Source of the DNA: Chloroflexia bacterium
Lineage (GTDB): Bacteria; Chloroflexota; Chloroflexia; DTKN01
Assembly (NCBI GenBank): GCA_016928715.1
Contig: JAFGKG010000019.1
Span: 1 to 43,405, forward strand
DNA length: 43,405 nucleotides
Direction: 5' to 3'
In this document: piece after piece, positions 1 to 11,121 of the stretch
How positions within the stretch are numbered: position 1 is the first letter of the stretch
How the letters are laid out: the number at the start of each line of letters is the position of its first letter
Notes under the pieces: generated by a model
The model's database searches: none
Told to the model about the DNA's origin: nothing
The model's input: only the letters and a program-made list of their open reading frames with translations
Made by a program: the position numbers and the translations under genes

Positions 1-39
1 CTTGGCCACTGATGATCCCTCCAGGCCTGTTGACCAGGC

Positions 40-1245
<1,206 letters not shown>

Positions 1246-1311
1246 TTGACTTACTCCTTGTTCCTTTTCTATCCCTGACCAGCCCTCAAAGCGGTCAGAC
1301 CCTGGGATCCA

Positions 1312-3396
1312 CTACAATACATATCCGCGTACCCGAGCAATGACTTCCTGTGCTACCTGGTCGGGCAACTCGCGATAATGACTAAACTCCATCGAATGAC
1401 TGGCCCGGCCCTGCGTGAGAGAACGCAGATCCGTGGCATATCCAAACATCTTTTCCAGGGGCGCCTGGGCCTGTACAATCTGCGTGCCCTCACGCCCCTC
1501 AAAGCCCTGAATCTCGGCCCGGCGAGCGTTCAAATCGTTGAGCACGTCGCCCAGATACTCCTCCGGCAAGACGACCTCGATACGCATCACCGGTTCCAAC
1601 AGAATCGGCCGGGCCTGACGAACCCCCTCTCGCAGGGCCTGCGAGGCAGCCAGCTTGAAAGTCAATTCCGAGGACTCGTCCTCGCGAAAAGAACCCCCCA
1701 ATAGAACAGCCCGCAAATCCACCACCGGGTATCCCGCCAGTACCCCCGTATCCATCGCCTCCCGGATACCCATCCGGACGGCCGGCACATATTCCCGCGG
1801 CACCTCTAGATCGGGGGCCCTGTTCTCAAAGGCAAAGCCTTGTCCCCGTGACAACGGTTCCAGTCTCACCCGGACCTGGCCAAACAGGATCTTGCCGGCC
1901 GTATGCCGGGAAAAGACCCCCTGGATCTCCACCGCCTTGGAGATCGACTCCCGATAAGCCACCTGAGGCCGGCCCACGTTTGCTGCTACCTTGAACTCGC
2001 GCAGCATACGCTCGACCAGGATCTCCAGGTGAAACTCGCCCATGCCCGAGATCAGCACCTGGCCGGTCTCTTCGTCCGTCCGCACCTGGAAGGTCGGGTC
2101 CTCCTCGCTCAAGGCTCGCAGGACATCCATCAAGCGCTCCTGATCGGTGCTTGTCTTGGCCTCAACAGCCACAGAGATCACCGGCTCTGGGAAGCGCATG
2201 GCCTCCAGCACCACCGGAAAATTCGGGTGACAAAGCGTATCCCCCGTAAAGGAGAACTTGGGCCCGATCATGGCGGCAATGTCCCCGGCAAAGACCTCTT
2301 GCATCTCTTCCCGCCGGTTCGCCTGCATCCGCAACAGCCGGCCAACACGTTCTTTGCGATCACGGGTGGCATTCAAGACCCGTTCACCCACACGCAGATG
2401 TCCCGAATACACTCGGAAATAAGCCAGCCTACCTGCGTATGGATCCGTCACGATCTTGAAAACTAGGGCCGCAAAAGGTGCATTATCCTCTGCTGGCCTA
2501 GCGATTGCCTCCCCGTTGCGCGGGTCGGTTCCCACGACCGGCGGCACGTCCAGAGGCGAAGGCAGGTAATCCACGATAGCCTGAAGAAGGGGGGGCACCC
2601 CTTTGTTACGCAAGGCCGCGCCACAAAACACAGGGACCAAGTGCCCCTCAATAGTGGCCCGGCGCAGAGCCGCCCGCAGTTCGTCCGGGCGAATCTCCGC
2701 TCCCTCCAGGTATTTGAGCGTCAGATCGTCATCTGTCTCGGCAATGCGCTCGACCAGCTCCTCTCGCCGCGACACAAAGTCCGAGGCAAGACCTGCCGGT
2801 ATCGACCGCCGCTCCGGATTGGCCCCCAACTCGTCCGTGTAAAAAAGGGCCTCTCCCTCAATCAGATCGATCACTCCCTGGAAAGAGTCCTCCACGCCTA
2901 TCGGGATCTGCACCGCCAGGGGCCGGGCTTGCAAACGCTCCCGGATGGTCTCCAGCGCGTAGCCAAAGTCCGCCCCGATGCGATCCATCTTGTTAATGAA
3001 ACAAATTCGCGGAACACCGTAGCGATCCGCCTGGCGCCAGACCGTCTCAGACTGCGGCTCGACGCCAGATCGAGCATCAAAAATGACCACGCCCCCATCA
3101 AGCACCCGCAGGCTACGTTCCACCTCTGCGGTAAAATCCACATGGCCGGGGGTGTCGATAATGTTGATTTGATAGTCCCCCCACTGGCAACTGATGGCCG
3201 CGGCCGTGATGGTCACACCACGTTCCCGCTCCTGCTCCATCCAGTCGGTCACGGTCGTCCCATCATCCACCGTGCCCATGCGGTGAATGCGTCCTGTGTA
3301 GTACAGGATCCGCTCGGTGGTCGTGGTCTTGCCCGCGTCGATGTGGGCGATAATGCCGATATTTCGAATCAGTTGTAAAGGATACTGCCTGGGCAT
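1312..3396 (-). CDS. fusA: Elongation factor G
   Basis: Translocation GTPase, 694 residues, the normal EF-G length. Seen: P-loop [15 protein letters not shown] near the N-terminus, DTPGHVDF in switch II, NKMDR as G4, and a domain IV/V ending with the [12 protein letters not shown] segment typical of EF-G. It lies between rpsG and tuf in the same direction, the classic str operon order. The start is the ATG giving [20 protein letters not shown]. The Shine-Dalgarno there is weak (GTGACGAG), so translation may be coupled to rpsG, although 86 bases separate the two genes. The N-terminus is a few residues different from E. coli, but the G domain is complete. Confidence 0.97.
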   Translation of the reverse strand: MPRQYPLQLIRNIGIIAHIDAGKTTTTERILYYTGRIHRMGTVDDGTTVTDWMEQERERGVTITAAAISCQWGDYQINIIDTPGHVDFTAEVERSLRVLDGGVVIFDARSGVEPQSETVWRQADRYGVPRICFINKMDRIGADFGYALETIRERLQARPLAVQIPIGVEDSFQGVIDLIEGEALFYTDELGANPERRSIPAGLASDFVSRREELVERIAETDDDLTLKYLEGAEIRPDELRAALRRATIEGHLVPVFCGAALRNKGVPPLLQAIVDYLPSPLDVPPVVGTDPRNGEAIARPAEDNAPFAALVFKIVTDPYAGRLAYFRVYSGHLRVGERVLNATRDRKERVGRLLRMQANRREEMQEVFAGDIAAMIGPKFSFTGDTLCHPNFPVVLEAMRFPEPVISVAVEAKTSTDQERLMDVLRALSEEDPTFQVRTDEETGQVLISGMGEFHLEILVERMLREFKVAANVGRPQVAYRESISKAVEIQGVFSRHTAGKILFGQVRVRLEPLSRGQGFAFENRAPDLEVPREYVPAVRMGIREAMDTGVLAGYPVVDLRAVLLGGSFREDESSELTFKLAASQALREGVRQARPILLEPVMRIEVVLPEEYLGDVLNDLNARRAEIQGFEGREGTQIVQAQAPLEKMFGYATDLRSLTQGRASHSMEFSHYRELPDQVAQEVIARVRGYVL

Positions 3397-3482
3397 CGCT
3401 CGTCACTCACTTTGCCAAACGGCCAAAGCCCCTCGCTAGAAAGAGGAGGCCGCTTTGCCCGCCAAAGTGGACGAACGGCCCT

Positions 3483-3953
3483 CTACCAGCGATAGTGAGC
3501 GAAGGCCTTGTTGGCTTCCGCCATCCGATGGGTGTCCTCACGCCGCTTCACCGCGACCCCGGTGTTGTTGGCCGCGTCCAACAACTCGATGGCTAATCGC
3601 TCGGCGATAGGCCGACCAGAGCGCGAACGGGCAGCATTCAGAATCCAGCGCATCGCCAGAGAAGTCCGGCGGTGGGACGTTACCTCCACCGGCACCTGAT
3701 AGGTCGCCCCACCCACACGGCGGGGACGAACCTCGATCACCGGAGAGGCATTGCGAATGGCCTGCTCAAACAACTCGAGCGCGTCGCGCTTGGCCCGCTG
3801 AGCCATGATCTCCATCGCCTCATAGACGATGCGTTCGGACAGGCTTTTTTTGCCCTTCCACATCACCTTGTTGATGAATATCTGCACCCAACGGCTGTTG
3901 TACTTGGAATCTGTCGGCACTTCGTGCCGGCTGTACCGTGGTCGTCTCGGCAT
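3483..3953 (-). CDS. rpsG: 30S ribosomal protein S7
   Basis: S7 nucleates assembly of the 30S head and contacts the E-site tRNA. The product is 156 residues, the family norm, starting [12 protein letters not shown] and carrying [33 protein letters not shown]-type C-terminal features (quoted in part: [16 protein letters not shown]). The open frame extends further upstream, but the ATG at 3953 matches the known S7 N-terminus and has an AGAGGG Shine-Dalgarno. The upstream extension would be non-homologous and overlap the rpsL intergenic region. It is the second gene of the str operon, 73 bases after rpsL. Confidence 0.97.
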   Translation of the reverse strand: MPRRPRYSRHEVPTDSKYNSRWVQIFINKVMWKGKKSLSERIVYEAMEIMAQRAKRDALELFEQAIRNASPVIEVRPRRVGGATYQVPVEVTSHRRTSLAMRWILNAARSRSGRPIAERLAIELLDAANNTGVAVKRREDTHRMAEANKAFAHYRW

Positions 3954-4026
3954 CGCTACCCTCTCAAAAAAAGAACCTATGGCCGCTATCTGTGCACACC
4001 GTCCGCCGGCCACAGGCCCTAACTGG

Positions 4027-4467
4027 CTAGACGTTCCTACGTTTCGCCGCTCGTGTCCCGTACTTGGAGCGCCCCTTCTGCCGCCCCTCCACCCCCTGCG
4101 CGTCCAGCGTGCCCCGCACAATGTGATAACGCACCCCCGGCAGGTCCTTCACTCGACCACCACGCACCAAGACCACCGAGTGCTCTTGCAGGTTATGACC
4201 CTCACCCGGGATATAAGCCGTCACCTCGATGCCGTTGCTCAAACGCACACGGGCAATCTTGCGCAAGGCCGAGTTGGGCTTCTTGGGGGTCATTGTACGA
4301 ACCTGTACACAAACCCCGCGCTTTTGCGGCGAACCCTTAAAGGTGCGCACCGTACGGTTGCGCAAAGCGTTGTAGTGATAACGCAACGCCGGCGCCTTGG
4401 CTTTCTTCCGAATCGGTTTCCTTCCTTTGCGCACCAACTGATTAATGGTTGGCAAAATCTCCTCCAT
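4027..4467 (-). CDS. rpsL: 30S ribosomal protein S12
   Basis: S12 sits at the decoding centre and controls accuracy. Seen: [27 protein letters not shown] and [15 protein letters not shown], all diagnostic. Compared with E. coli S12 there is an insert of about 14 residues ([16 protein letters not shown] region) after KAPAL, at the place where Bacilli also carry an insert. The annotated ATG gives [15 protein letters not shown] at 4455 would give the canonical MPTINQL start, and the GAGGAG spanning codons 2-3 would then be its Shine-Dalgarno, about 5 bases upstream. I consider the TTG quite possible. First gene of the str operon, with its own promoter at 4526-4554. Confidence 0.96.
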   Translation of the reverse strand: MEEILPTINQLVRKGRKPIRKKAKAPALRYHYNALRNRTVRTFKGSPQKRGVCVQVRTMTPKKPNSALRKIARVRLSNGIEVTAYIPGEGHNLQEHSVVLVRGGRVKDLPGVRYHIVRGTLDAQGVEGRQKGRSKYGTRAAKRRNV

Positions 4468-4525
4468 TCACCGTCCCGTTTCAGCATGGACAGTGCTCAC
4501 TACACAAACTAGATGCCAAGCAGCA

Positions 4526-4554
4526 AGTATACCATAGGGCATCGTTATTGTCAA
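4526..4554 (-). promoter_or_regulatory. Promoter of the str operon (rpsL-rpsG-fusA-tuf)
   Basis: On the minus strand TTGACA (4549-4554) is followed after exactly 17 bases by TATACT (4526-4531), with a TG one base upstream (extended -10). The predicted start, near 4519, gives a leader of about 50 bases before rpsL. This is one of the closest matches to the housekeeping sigma consensus in the window and fits a highly expressed operon. Confidence 0.85.
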
Positions 4555-4851
4555 ATGAGTCCGACTGAACGGCCAAGTCGACAATTTCCACCAGCCGAGG
4601 CATTTTACACCAACATGGCGATTTTGTCCAATTACACCCCGCAACCGCGTTTGCGCGCCGCGTCCAGCTATAGTAAAATGCAGGGGAACTAGTCCGCCCA
4701 GCAGCCGCAAGATGGCATGTTTTAGCCCTGATTTTCGCCAGGGCATCGTTGCCGTTCTTTAGATCTTGTTTTTTCTTTGCGTCCCTTCGACTGCGCTCAG
4801 GACAGGCCTTTGCGTCTTGGCGGTGAGCAGTAAACCAGGAGGAAAGGTCGA
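4555..4851. other. Divergent intergenic region with weak plus-strand promoter, hairpin and repeat
   Basis: Together with the rpsL leader this makes 384 bases without a convincing gene. A possible plus-strand promoter for the GNAT gene is TTGCGC then TAAAAT (about 4651-4679, 17-base spacer). A short hairpin GCCCTG/CAGGGC lies at 4725-4744, and a dispersed-type repeat at 4783-4808. A 137-codon open frame crosses the region on the minus strand, but it runs through the repeat and the rpsL promoter and resembles no protein I know, so I treat it as spurious. Confidence 0.5.
4783..4808 (+). repeat. Dispersed intergenic repeat (CTTCGACTGCGCTCAGGACAGG type)
   Basis: The sequence around CTTCGACTGCGCTCAGGACA is one I recognise as a dispersed intergenic repeat of many environmental bacteria. 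Translated, it yields the spurious CPERSRR peptide often seen in mis-called genes. The flanking TTTGCGTC...TTTGCGTCTTGGCGGTGA words are also typical of such intergenic sequence. Only this copy is in the window, so repeat status rests on prior knowledge. Confidence 0.6.
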
Positions 4852-5745
4852 ATGCCGTTCGGACTTGGGCAGACCCGGCAAGGGCCTCTCTCAATTCAAA
4901 GCACTCGTGAGGAGGACCGGCCGGCCCTGCGGGCGATCTTGAAACAGTCCTCCCGAGCTTATACGGGCCTGGGGGGGGGCCTGCGCCAAACTATTCAGGA
5001 CGACCTGTCCCTGACCGCCTGGCAGGACAACCTGCCGGCCGGGTTTATCATAGCCCATCGGCAGGGACCGTCCGTGTTCTGGATCCACGCTTTCGCACTG
5101 GACCGAGACGTTGCCCCCAGCCAGGTCGGCAGCGCCCTGCTCGAACGACTCGACCGAAGCGTTGCTCAACAAGGCGCCCATTGGATTGCTTATATGGATG
5201 AATACCCGCAGGCCTGGCTGCAGCGGCTGCTGGAAAAGCGCGACTTCCAGCGCCATACTCGGGTGCTGGCCTACGAGACCACCCTCCATCGTCCCCCACA
5301 GCCGGGCAACCAAAAGGTGCAGGTGCGCCCGGCCCGGCCCGAGGATATACCCAACATCGCCCAGATCGACCAGCAGGCCTTTGCTCCCCTTTGGGCTTAC
5401 CGGCAGTGCGTCTTGGACAAACTCATCGACCAGGTAAGCTGTTTTCTAATCGCTGAATCGGCGGCAGGGCTTTGCGGCTATATCCTGTGCACGGAGCATC
5501 GAGGACCCCACGCTCACGTGGTCCGACTGGCCGTAGCCCCCTCCTGGCAAGGGCAAGGCGTCGGGACACGCTTGCTGGGAGAAAGCTTTTCATTTTTCCA
5601 GTCCCGCGGGGTGCGCAGCATCAGCCTGAACACCCAGAAGGAGAATTGGGAGTCCCAGCGCTTGTATCAACGCTTTGGCTTCCGGCCAACGGGGGATTCT
5701 GTCCAAGTCTGGGCAAAAGTCGTGACGGTAGCGGCCGAGCGCTAA
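4852..5745 (+). CDS. Tandem-GNAT-domain N-acetyltransferase
   Basis: 297 residues made of two GNAT-like halves. The N-terminal half (about 13-145) has the fold pattern but no clear acetyl-CoA loop and looks degenerate. The C-terminal half (about 155-297) has VRPARPEDIPNIAQIDQQAF, then beta-4/helix-3 with RLAVAPSWQGQGVGTRLL, which holds the Q-x-x-G-x-G pyrophosphate-binding loop at 233-238, and ends with NWESQRLYQRFGF, the usual GNAT C-terminal signature. It should transfer an acetyl group from acetyl-CoA to an amine; the substrate is unknown. ATG has AGGAGG nine bases upstream. It is monocistronic, divergent from the str operon and convergent with pyrG, 28 bases away. Confidence 0.85.
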   Translation: MPFGLGQTRQGPLSIQSTREEDRPALRAILKQSSRAYTGLGGGLRQTIQDDLSLTAWQDNLPAGFIIAHRQGPSVFWIHAFALDRDVAPSQVGSALLERLDRSVAQQGAHWIAYMDEYPQAWLQRLLEKRDFQRHTRVLAYETTLHRPPQPGNQKVQVRPARPEDIPNIAQIDQQAFAPLWAYRQCVLDKLIDQVSCFLIAESAAGLCGYILCTEHRGPHAHVVRLAVAPSWQGQGVGTRLLGESFSFFQSRGVRSISLNTQKENWESQRLYQRFGFRPTGDSVQVWAKVVTVAAER

Positions 5746-5773
5746 AAACCCTCACCCCTTTTGGTGACAACCT

Positions 5774-7411
5774 TCAATCCTCGTCCAAAGGCAGGGGGTG
5801 TTGTCCTCCAGCAGGCACCTGCTTGAGCGCCACGCCAATGAAATCACGAAAGAGGGGATGGGGCCGCGTTGGACGCGAGCGGAACTCGGGATGAAACTGG
5901 GTCCCCACAAACCAGGGATGATCACGCAATTCAACAATCTCCACCAGACGGCCATCGGGGGAGGTGCCGGCAACAACCAGGCCGGCCTCCTGCAGGGCCT
6001 GACGAAAGCGGTTGTTGAACTCGAAACGATGGCGGTGCCGCTCATCCACCTGCTCTTCAGCATAGGCCTCGGCCACACGGGTGCCCGGTACCAAGCGACA
6101 GGGATAAGCGCCCAAACGCATCGTGCCACCTTTTTCATAAATGTCGCGCTGATCGGCCATCAGGTCGATCACCGGGGCCGAAGTGCGCGGGTCGAACTCG
6201 GTACTGTTGGCATCGGGGGCATCCAGTACCTCGCGGGCAAATTCAATCACCGCGCATTGCATTCCCAGACAGAGGCCCAGATAGGGAATGTTGTGCCGCC
6301 GGGCGTAACCGGCCGCAGCTATCTTGCCCTCGATGCCACGATGACCAAATCCCCCAGGCACCACAATGCCCCGCACACCCTGCAAGACCGCCGCGGGATT
6401 GTGTCGCGGGACATCCTCCGAGTTGATCCAACGGAGCTTTAATTCCACGCCATGATGCAAACCAGCATGTCGCAGGGCCTCGCAGACACTGATGTAGGCG
6501 TCGCGCAGGTCCACGTATTTTCCTACCAGCGCAATTTCAATCTCGGGCTTGGGCAGCGCCATGTTCTCCACCAGACGGCTCCACTCAGCCAGATCAGGTT
6601 CTTGATCGGGGAGCCCCAACCGCTGCACAATAAGCCTTCCCAGGCCCACCCCCTCCATGTGCAGGGGTACCTGATAGATACTGGGCATCGTCACCAGCGG
6701 AATCACCGCCTCCGCATCGACGTCACAAAAGAGAGCGATTTTCTCGCGAATTTCCTCCGAAATAGGATAATCCGAGCGGCAGACAATCACGTCGGGGTGG
6801 ATACCCACCCGGCGCAATTCCATCACGCTGTGCTGGGTCGGTTTGGTTTTGAGCTCCCGGGTCGCGGCGATGTAGGGAAGCAGGGTCAGGTGCACGTAGA
6901 GCGAGTTGCCGGGTCCGGCATCCTTGCGCATCTGGCGGATGGCCTCCAAAAAGGGCAAGCCCTCAATGTCCCCCACCGTGCCGCCAACTTCGGCAATGAC
7001 CACGTCGGCGTTCATCCTCCGCCCCACGGCGGCAATGCGCGATTTCATCTCGTTGGTGATGTGCGGAATAACCTGGATGGTGCCTCCCAGAAAATCGCCA
7101 CGGCGCTCCTGCTGAATAATGGCCGCATAAATCTGCCCTGAGGTGACGTTGCTGGCCTGGCTCAGGTTGACATCGATAAAACGCTCATAGTGACCCAGAT
7201 CCAGGTCCGTCTCGGCCCCGTCGTCCGTGACAAAGACCTCGCCATGCTGATAGGGACTCATGGTGCCCGGATCGACATTGAGATAGGGATCCAGCTTTTG
7301 CACCGCCACACTGATCCCACGACTGCGCAGCAACAGCCCGATCGAGGCAGCGGTGATCCCCTTGCCGACGGAAGAAACAACCCCACCCGTGCAGAAAATA
7401 TATTTGCGCAT
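5774..7411 (-). CDS. pyrG: CTP synthase
   Basis: Makes CTP from UTP, ATP and glutamine. The 545 residues match the family. The N-terminal synthetase domain (1 to about 270) begins [18 protein letters not shown], with the P-loop-like SSVGKG. The C-terminal class I glutaminase domain carries [16 protein letters not shown] with the nucleophilic Cys, and the His-Glu pair in [16 protein letters not shown] at 7432 would add seven residues, but the ATG at 7411 gives the canonical N-terminus. A promoter lies at 7453-7481. The gene stands alone, convergent with the GNAT gene and divergent from the lipoprotein gene. Confidence 0.97.
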   Translation of the reverse strand: MRKYIFCTGGVVSSVGKGITAASIGLLLRSRGISVAVQKLDPYLNVDPGTMSPYQHGEVFVTDDGAETDLDLGHYERFIDVNLSQASNVTSGQIYAAIIQQERRGDFLGGTIQVIPHITNEMKSRIAAVGRRMNADVVIAEVGGTVGDIEGLPFLEAIRQMRKDAGPGNSLYVHLTLLPYIAATRELKTKPTQHSVMELRRVGIHPDVIVCRSDYPISEEIREKIALFCDVDAEAVIPLVTMPSIYQVPLHMEGVGLGRLIVQRLGLPDQEPDLAEWSRLVENMALPKPEIEIALVGKYVDLRDAYISVCEALRHAGLHHGVELKLRWINSEDVPRHNPAAVLQGVRGIVVPGGFGHRGIEGKIAAAGYARRHNIPYLGLCLGMQCAVIEFAREVLDAPDANSTEFDPRTSAPVIDLMADQRDIYEKGGTMRLGAYPCRLVPGTRVAEAYAEEQVDERHRHRFEFNNRFRQALQEAGLVVAGTSPDGRLVEIVELRDHPWFVGTQFHPEFRSRPTRPHPLFRDFIGVALKQVPAGGQHPLPLDED

Positions 7412-7452
7412 ATCTCTTGCCCCATTTCTCAAGTTCTCGCAAAACCCGCCCT

Positions 7453-7481
7453 ATGGTACCCGATTAAACACTCTAGGTCAA
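7453..7481 (-). promoter_or_regulatory. Promoter of pyrG
   Basis: TTGACC (7476-7481) and TACCAT (7453-7458) on the minus strand, 17-base spacer. The predicted start near 7446 gives a leader of about 35 bases. No pyrG-type attenuator hairpin with a U-run was seen in that leader. Confidence 0.6.
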
Positions 7482-7582
7482 GTCGACGGCCAATCGCTCA
7501 AATCGCACATCCAAAACACCCAGGGAACTCGCCCTCCTCTTGACACGTTTAACCTTTAACCAAATCACAAAAGGAGAAGAAA

Positions 7583-8023
7583 ATGGCCCCACACGCAGCT
7601 TTAGCAGTTCCGGTATACCTTTCCAAGGGAACAGGCTACAGCCTCCTCGCCCTATTGGTCTGCCTGCTTTTGGCCAGTGGGTGTGGCGGTTGCCCCTGGA
7701 CGCAAGCCTCACAAGTCAGTACCTCCCCCGATAGGCCCTGCCTGGAATTGCGCATTCACAACAAAGAGGGGGATACTCACCCCGGGGGATGTGTCGACCC
7801 GCACCTGGTCGGCTCGAACAACTGCCAGGAAACTCTCGATATCAGCATCAGCAAGTTGTCCATCAGCCAGACCTATTCTTTTGCCCCCGGGGAACAAGTG
7901 GACGTGCTGGTCGCACTAGAGGTTGCGGACAATCAGGGGGATCGCTACAGCTTTAATCTGCCGGCCACCTTGGGCGAACAAGCCATCACCATCAGTTTTC
8001 ATACCTGGCGCCAAGATCCCTGA
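7583..8023 (+). CDS. Small predicted lipoprotein, unknown function
   Basis: 146 residues. A hydrophobic stretch (about 20-31) is followed by LLASGCGGC, a plausible lipobox with the modified Cys at about residue 33, so the protein is probably exported and lipid-anchored on the outer face of the membrane. The -3 position is Ala rather than Leu, slightly off consensus. The mature part has six or so Cys including the N-terminal pair and a beta-rich composition (ISISKLSISQTYSFAPGEQ), but I recognise no family. ATG has AAGGAG 8-9 bases upstream. The reading frame is convergent with recX, ending 22 bases away. Confidence 0.7.
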   Translation: MAPHAALAVPVYLSKGTGYSLLALLVCLLLASGCGGCPWTQASQVSTSPDRPCLELRIHNKEGDTHPGGCVDPHLVGSNNCQETLDISISKLSISQTYSFAPGEQVDVLVALEVADNQGDRYSFNLPATLGEQAITISFHTWRQDP

Positions 8024-8045
8024 CCTGCTCCAACTTGTGGCACCA

Positions 8046-8705
8046 TCAAGCGGGTGGGTCCTCCTCTGGCTCCATTTCCTGCCACACCTGACCCACGACC
8101 TCATAGACCAACCCCGCGGGGAACCCACGGCGGGCCAGATAGCCCCGCAGCCGTCGCCAAAAGACCTCCCGATCCAGGCCGGCCATAGAGCCGGCCCGAC
8201 CCCGGGCCAAGTCAAAAGCCATCGCCCGCTCGTCCCCCTCGTCTATGGACTCGTCAAGCGCCTGCTGGATCATCGTGCCCGGCACCCCCTTGCGCCGCAG
8301 CTCATTCTCCAGAGCCCGCCGGCCACGCGGCCTGAGTGCCAGGCGATTCTCCACCCAAAGGCGGGCAAAGGCCAGATCGTCCAAGAGCCCCAGACCCAAA
8401 AGTCGCTCTATGACCTCCTCAATCTGGGGCTCCTCATATTCTTTTTTGGCCAGGCGTCGGCGCATTTCGACCACGCTGCGCGGCCGGTAGGAGAGCAGGC
8501 GGAGGGCGTCTTGATAAGCCCGCCGACCCTGTTCGGCCCGCTCCAGCGCGGCCAAGTCGGCGTCGCCAAGTTCCATCCCGCGCCGCAGTCCAAAGTCCTG
8601 TACGACCTCGAGGCTCAGTCCGAGGGCAAACTTGCCATCCAAAAAGAGACTGACCCGGCGGTGGTTCTTTTTCTGGACACGGATAGCGGTAATCGTACCG
8701 CCCAC
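8046..8705 (-). CDS. recX: Recombination regulator RecX
   Basis: RecX binds RecA filaments and limits their extension. 219 residues, with the tandem three-helix repeats of the family: DALRLLSYRPRSVVEMRRRL, LGLLDDLAFARLWVENRL (the conserved LDDxxFAR motif) and NELRRKGVPGTMIQQAL. An N-terminal beta extension (GTITAIRVQKKNHRRVSLFL) is typical of longer RecX proteins. The start is GTG, one base after the stop of the acyl-CoA dehydrogenase gene, so the two are almost certainly translationally coupled. It is the third gene of the recA transcription unit. Confidence 0.9.
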   Translation of the reverse strand: MGGTITAIRVQKKNHRRVSLFLDGKFALGLSLEVVQDFGLRRGMELGDADLAALERAEQGRRAYQDALRLLSYRPRSVVEMRRRLAKKEYEEPQIEEVIERLLGLGLLDDLAFARLWVENRLALRPRGRRALENELRRKGVPGTMIQQALDESIDEGDERAMAFDLARGRAGSMAGLDREVFWRRLRGYLARRGFPAGLVYEVVGQVWQEMEPEEDPPA

Positions 8706-8706
8706 T

Positions 8707-9852
8707 CTAGGGTTCCTGAAGGACGTGACGGCCGATCACCAGGCGCAGGATTTCGCTGGTACCCTCCCCGATGGTCATCAGGCGCACATCGCGGTAGACG
8801 CGCTCGACGGCATACTCCTTACTATAGCCATAACCGCCGTGGATCTGCAGGGCCTCGTAGGCCACCCGCTCGGCCATCTCGCTGGTAAAGAGCTTGGCCA
8901 TGGCCGCCTCTTGGGTAAAGTGCTGGGCCTGGCCCTCTAGCCAGGCTGCGTGATGGAGCATCAGGCGGCCGGCGTGAATCTGGGTCGCCATGTCGGCCAG
9001 TTTGAACTGGACAGCCTGGTGCTGGGCGATGGGCCGGCCAAAGGCCTCCCGCTCCAGGGCATAACGGCGCGCCTCTTCGTAGGCCCGCTGGGCCAGACCC
9101 ACGGCCAACGCACTGATCGCTACCCGACCCGTGTCCAGGACTTTTAACGCTTGATGCAAGCCCCGTCCCCGCTGACCCAACAAGTTGCTCCGGGGCACCC
9201 GCACGTCCTCAAAGGTCAGCCCATGGGCAGGGGCACCCCGCAGCCCCATTTTCTTCTCGTGGGGCTCGATGGTCAAGCCAGAACGGTCGGTTTCGACCAA
9301 CATCATGGAAAAGGCCTTGCTGCCGGCGTCGGGATCAGTGCGCAGCAGGACAATGATGACATCGGTCAGGCTGGCGTTGGTGATCCAGGCCTTGGTCCCA
9401 TTAATGACCCACTCCTCGCCATCCTGCACCGCTGTCGTGCGTATCCCGGTCAGGTCCGAGCCGGCCCCAGGTTCGGTCAGGGCCAGACAACCCCAGGACT
9501 TGCCCTCGGCCATGCGCGGCAGAAAACGCTGCTGCTGTTCCGGTGTACCCCAACGAACCAGGGGCAGTACCCCTAGGCCAGTGTGCGCCTCTAACGCCAA
9601 ACCCGTGCTGCCACAGGCCCGCGCAATCTCTTCCAGCGCAAGGGCAATGCTAAGCGGGTCCATCGGCAGCCCCCCATACTCCTCAGGGATCACCATCCCC
9701 AGCAGCCCTAGCTCGGCCATTTTGCGAATGGCCTCCGGGTCCATCTGCTCACGTTCATCGGTCTCTTGAGCACGGGGCGCCAGTTCTCTGTCAGCAAAAT
9801 CTCGCACCATGTCCCGAAGCATCCGCTGTTCTTCGGTAAGCCGGAATTCCAT
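8707..9852 (-). CDS. Acyl-CoA dehydrogenase (short/branched-chain type)
   Basis: FAD-dependent enzyme introducing a trans-2 double bond into an acyl-CoA. 381 residues, normal for the family. Seen: LTEEQRMLRDMVRDFADREL at the N-terminus, the signature region CLALTEPGAGSDLTGIRTTA, KAWITNA, a central FGRPIAQHQAVQFKLADM helix segment, QIHGGYGY, and near the C-terminus TIGEGTSEI, whose Glu is at the position of the catalytic base of MCAD/SCAD-type enzymes. GGAGG precedes the ATG. It sits 52 bases after recA and one base before recX, an unusual place for a lipid or amino-acid catabolism gene. The actual acyl substrate cannot be told from sequence. Confidence 0.93.
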   Translation of the reverse strand: MEFRLTEEQRMLRDMVRDFADRELAPRAQETDEREQMDPEAIRKMAELGLLGMVIPEEYGGLPMDPLSIALALEEIARACGSTGLALEAHTGLGVLPLVRWGTPEQQQRFLPRMAEGKSWGCLALTEPGAGSDLTGIRTTAVQDGEEWVINGTKAWITNASLTDVIIVLLRTDPDAGSKAFSMMLVETDRSGLTIEPHEKKMGLRGAPAHGLTFEDVRVPRSNLLGQRGRGLHQALKVLDTGRVAISALAVGLAQRAYEEARRYALEREAFGRPIAQHQAVQFKLADMATQIHAGRLMLHHAAWLEGQAQHFTQEAAMAKLFTSEMAERVAYEALQIHGGYGYSKEYAVERVYRDVRLMTIGEGTSEILRLVIGRHVLQEP

Positions 9853-9904
9853 TACAGCCTCCTTTCAGCGCGCTGCCAACCACCAGATAGGTTCGGGCTC
9901 TTGT

Positions 9905-10975
9905 TTAGTCCTCTTCTTCCAAGTATTCCTCCTCCTCCTCGTTCTCGGCCTCATCCTCCCCTCCGGCCGTCGCCGTCGGCGGCAGAATGGAGACATTCGC
10001 GCGAATCTGCCCCTCAATCTGCTGGGCAACTTCCGGGTGCTCCTTCAGGTACTGGCGCACATTCTCACGACCCTGCGCCAGGCGATCTTCACCCAGGTAG
10101 TAATGAGAACCCGACTTGGTAATGATCTCCATATCCACGGCCATATCCAGAATGCTGCCCTCCTGCGAGATGCCCTCATTGTAGATAATGTCAAACTCGG
10201 CCCGGCGAAAGGGGGGGGCCACCTTGTTCTTGACCACCTTGACCCGTACCCGATTGCCGATGGCCTCGCCGCCCTGTTTGAGGGTCTCGATCCGGCGGAT
10301 GTCCAAACGCACCGAGGCGTAAAACTTGAGGGCACGTCCGCCCGAGGTCGTCTCTGGGTTGCCAAACATCACCCCAATCTTCATGCGCAGCTGGTTGATA
10401 AAGACCACGGCCGTCTTGGATTTACTGATGGCCCCAGAGAGCTTGCGCAGCGCCTGGGACATCAAGCGGGCCTGCAAGCCGGGCAGGCTGTCCCCCATGT
10501 CCCCCTCTAATTCGGCCCGGGGAACCAACGCCGACACCGAGTCCACCACGACCACATCCACGGCCCCACTACGTACCAGGGCCTCGCAGATCTCCAGGCC
10601 CTGCTCCCCAGTGTCAGGCTGCGAGATCAGCAGTTCATCCAGATTCACCCCACAGGCCGCCATGTAACGTGGGTCCAGGGCGTGCTCGGCATCGATATAA
10701 GCCGCCACTCCGCCCATCTTTTGGGCCTCGGCAATGATGTGCTGGGCCAGCGTCGTCTTGCCCGAGGCATCCGGCCCATAGATTTCGGTCACCCGGCCCC
10801 GGGGAATGCCTCCGATTCCCAGGGCAACGTCCAGGGCAATCGAGCCCGTGGGGATGGCCAAAACCTCCTCCCGCGCGGCTTCCTGTCCCATTTTCATGAT
10901 GGAACCCTTTCCAAACCGACGATCAATCTGGCTGATCGCCGCGGATAATGCTCTCGTTCGATTCTCGTCTGCCAT
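9905..10975 (-). CDS. recA: Recombinase RecA
   Basis: ATP-dependent strand-exchange protein and LexA co-protease. 356 residues. Seen: N-terminal [12 protein letters not shown], Walker [10 protein letters not shown] at 67-75 (many RecAs have GPESSGKTT), Walker [11 protein letters not shown], loop L1/L2 region ending in [30 protein letters not shown] (quoted as [18 protein letters not shown]), and a very acidic C-terminal tail rich in Glu, typical of RecA. The ATG has GAGGAGG upstream. Two promoters precede it: one near-perfect consensus site and one with a LexA-like box. First gene of the recA-ACAD-recX unit. Confidence 0.98.
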   Translation of the reverse strand: MADENRTRALSAAISQIDRRFGKGSIMKMGQEAAREEVLAIPTGSIALDVALGIGGIPRGRVTEIYGPDASGKTTLAQHIIAEAQKMGGVAAYIDAEHALDPRYMAACGVNLDELLISQPDTGEQGLEICEALVRSGAVDVVVVDSVSALVPRAELEGDMGDSLPGLQARLMSQALRKLSGAISKSKTAVVFINQLRMKIGVMFGNPETTSGGRALKFYASVRLDIRRIETLKQGGEAIGNRVRVKVVKNKVAPPFRRAEFDIIYNEGISQEGSILDMAVDMEIITKSGSHYYLGEDRLAQGRENVRQYLKEHPEVAQQIEGQIRANVSILPPTATAGGEDEAENEEEEEYLEEED

Positions 10976-11042
10976 GGGTCCTGCCTCCTCTAAAGGTACT
11001 CCTGTAGGTCAAAGAAATCCCCAAATCACGCCTTGCCCCATC

Positions 11043-11071
11043 ATTATAGCACATGCGTTCGGGGAGTGCAA
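11043..11071 (-). promoter_or_regulatory. recA proximal promoter P2
   Basis: TTGCAC (11066-11071), 17 bases, TATAAT (11043-11048) on the minus strand, with a TG extended -10. The predicted start is about 60 bases upstream of the recA ATG. The spacer is occupied by a LexA-like box, so this is the likely damage-inducible promoter. Confidence 0.8.
11048..11061 (-). promoter_or_regulatory. Candidate LexA (SOS) operator in the recA promoter
   Basis: Minus-strand CGAACGCATGTGCT matches 12 of 14 positions of the Gram-positive SOS consensus CGAACRNRYGTTYC. One half-site, CGAAC, is perfect; the other, GTGCT, is degraded. It lies between the -35 and -10 elements of P2, the standard place for LexA to block polymerase. 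Which box this lineage's LexA really prefers is not known to me. Confidence 0.6.
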
Positions 11072-11121
11072 GCCCCCCAAGAGGGTCTAGGCCAAAGATC
11101 CGCTGCTGACTCGACGATTTC

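Noticed and set aside
4481-4894. 137-codon minus-strand frame upstream of rpsL.
   Set aside because: It contains the CPERSRR peptide produced by a known type of intergenic DNA repeat and overlaps the str promoter.
7538-7569. TTGACA upstream of the lipoprotein gene as part of a promoter.
   Set aside because: No acceptable -10 follows at 16-18 bases, and a start there would leave almost no leader before the Shine-Dalgarno.
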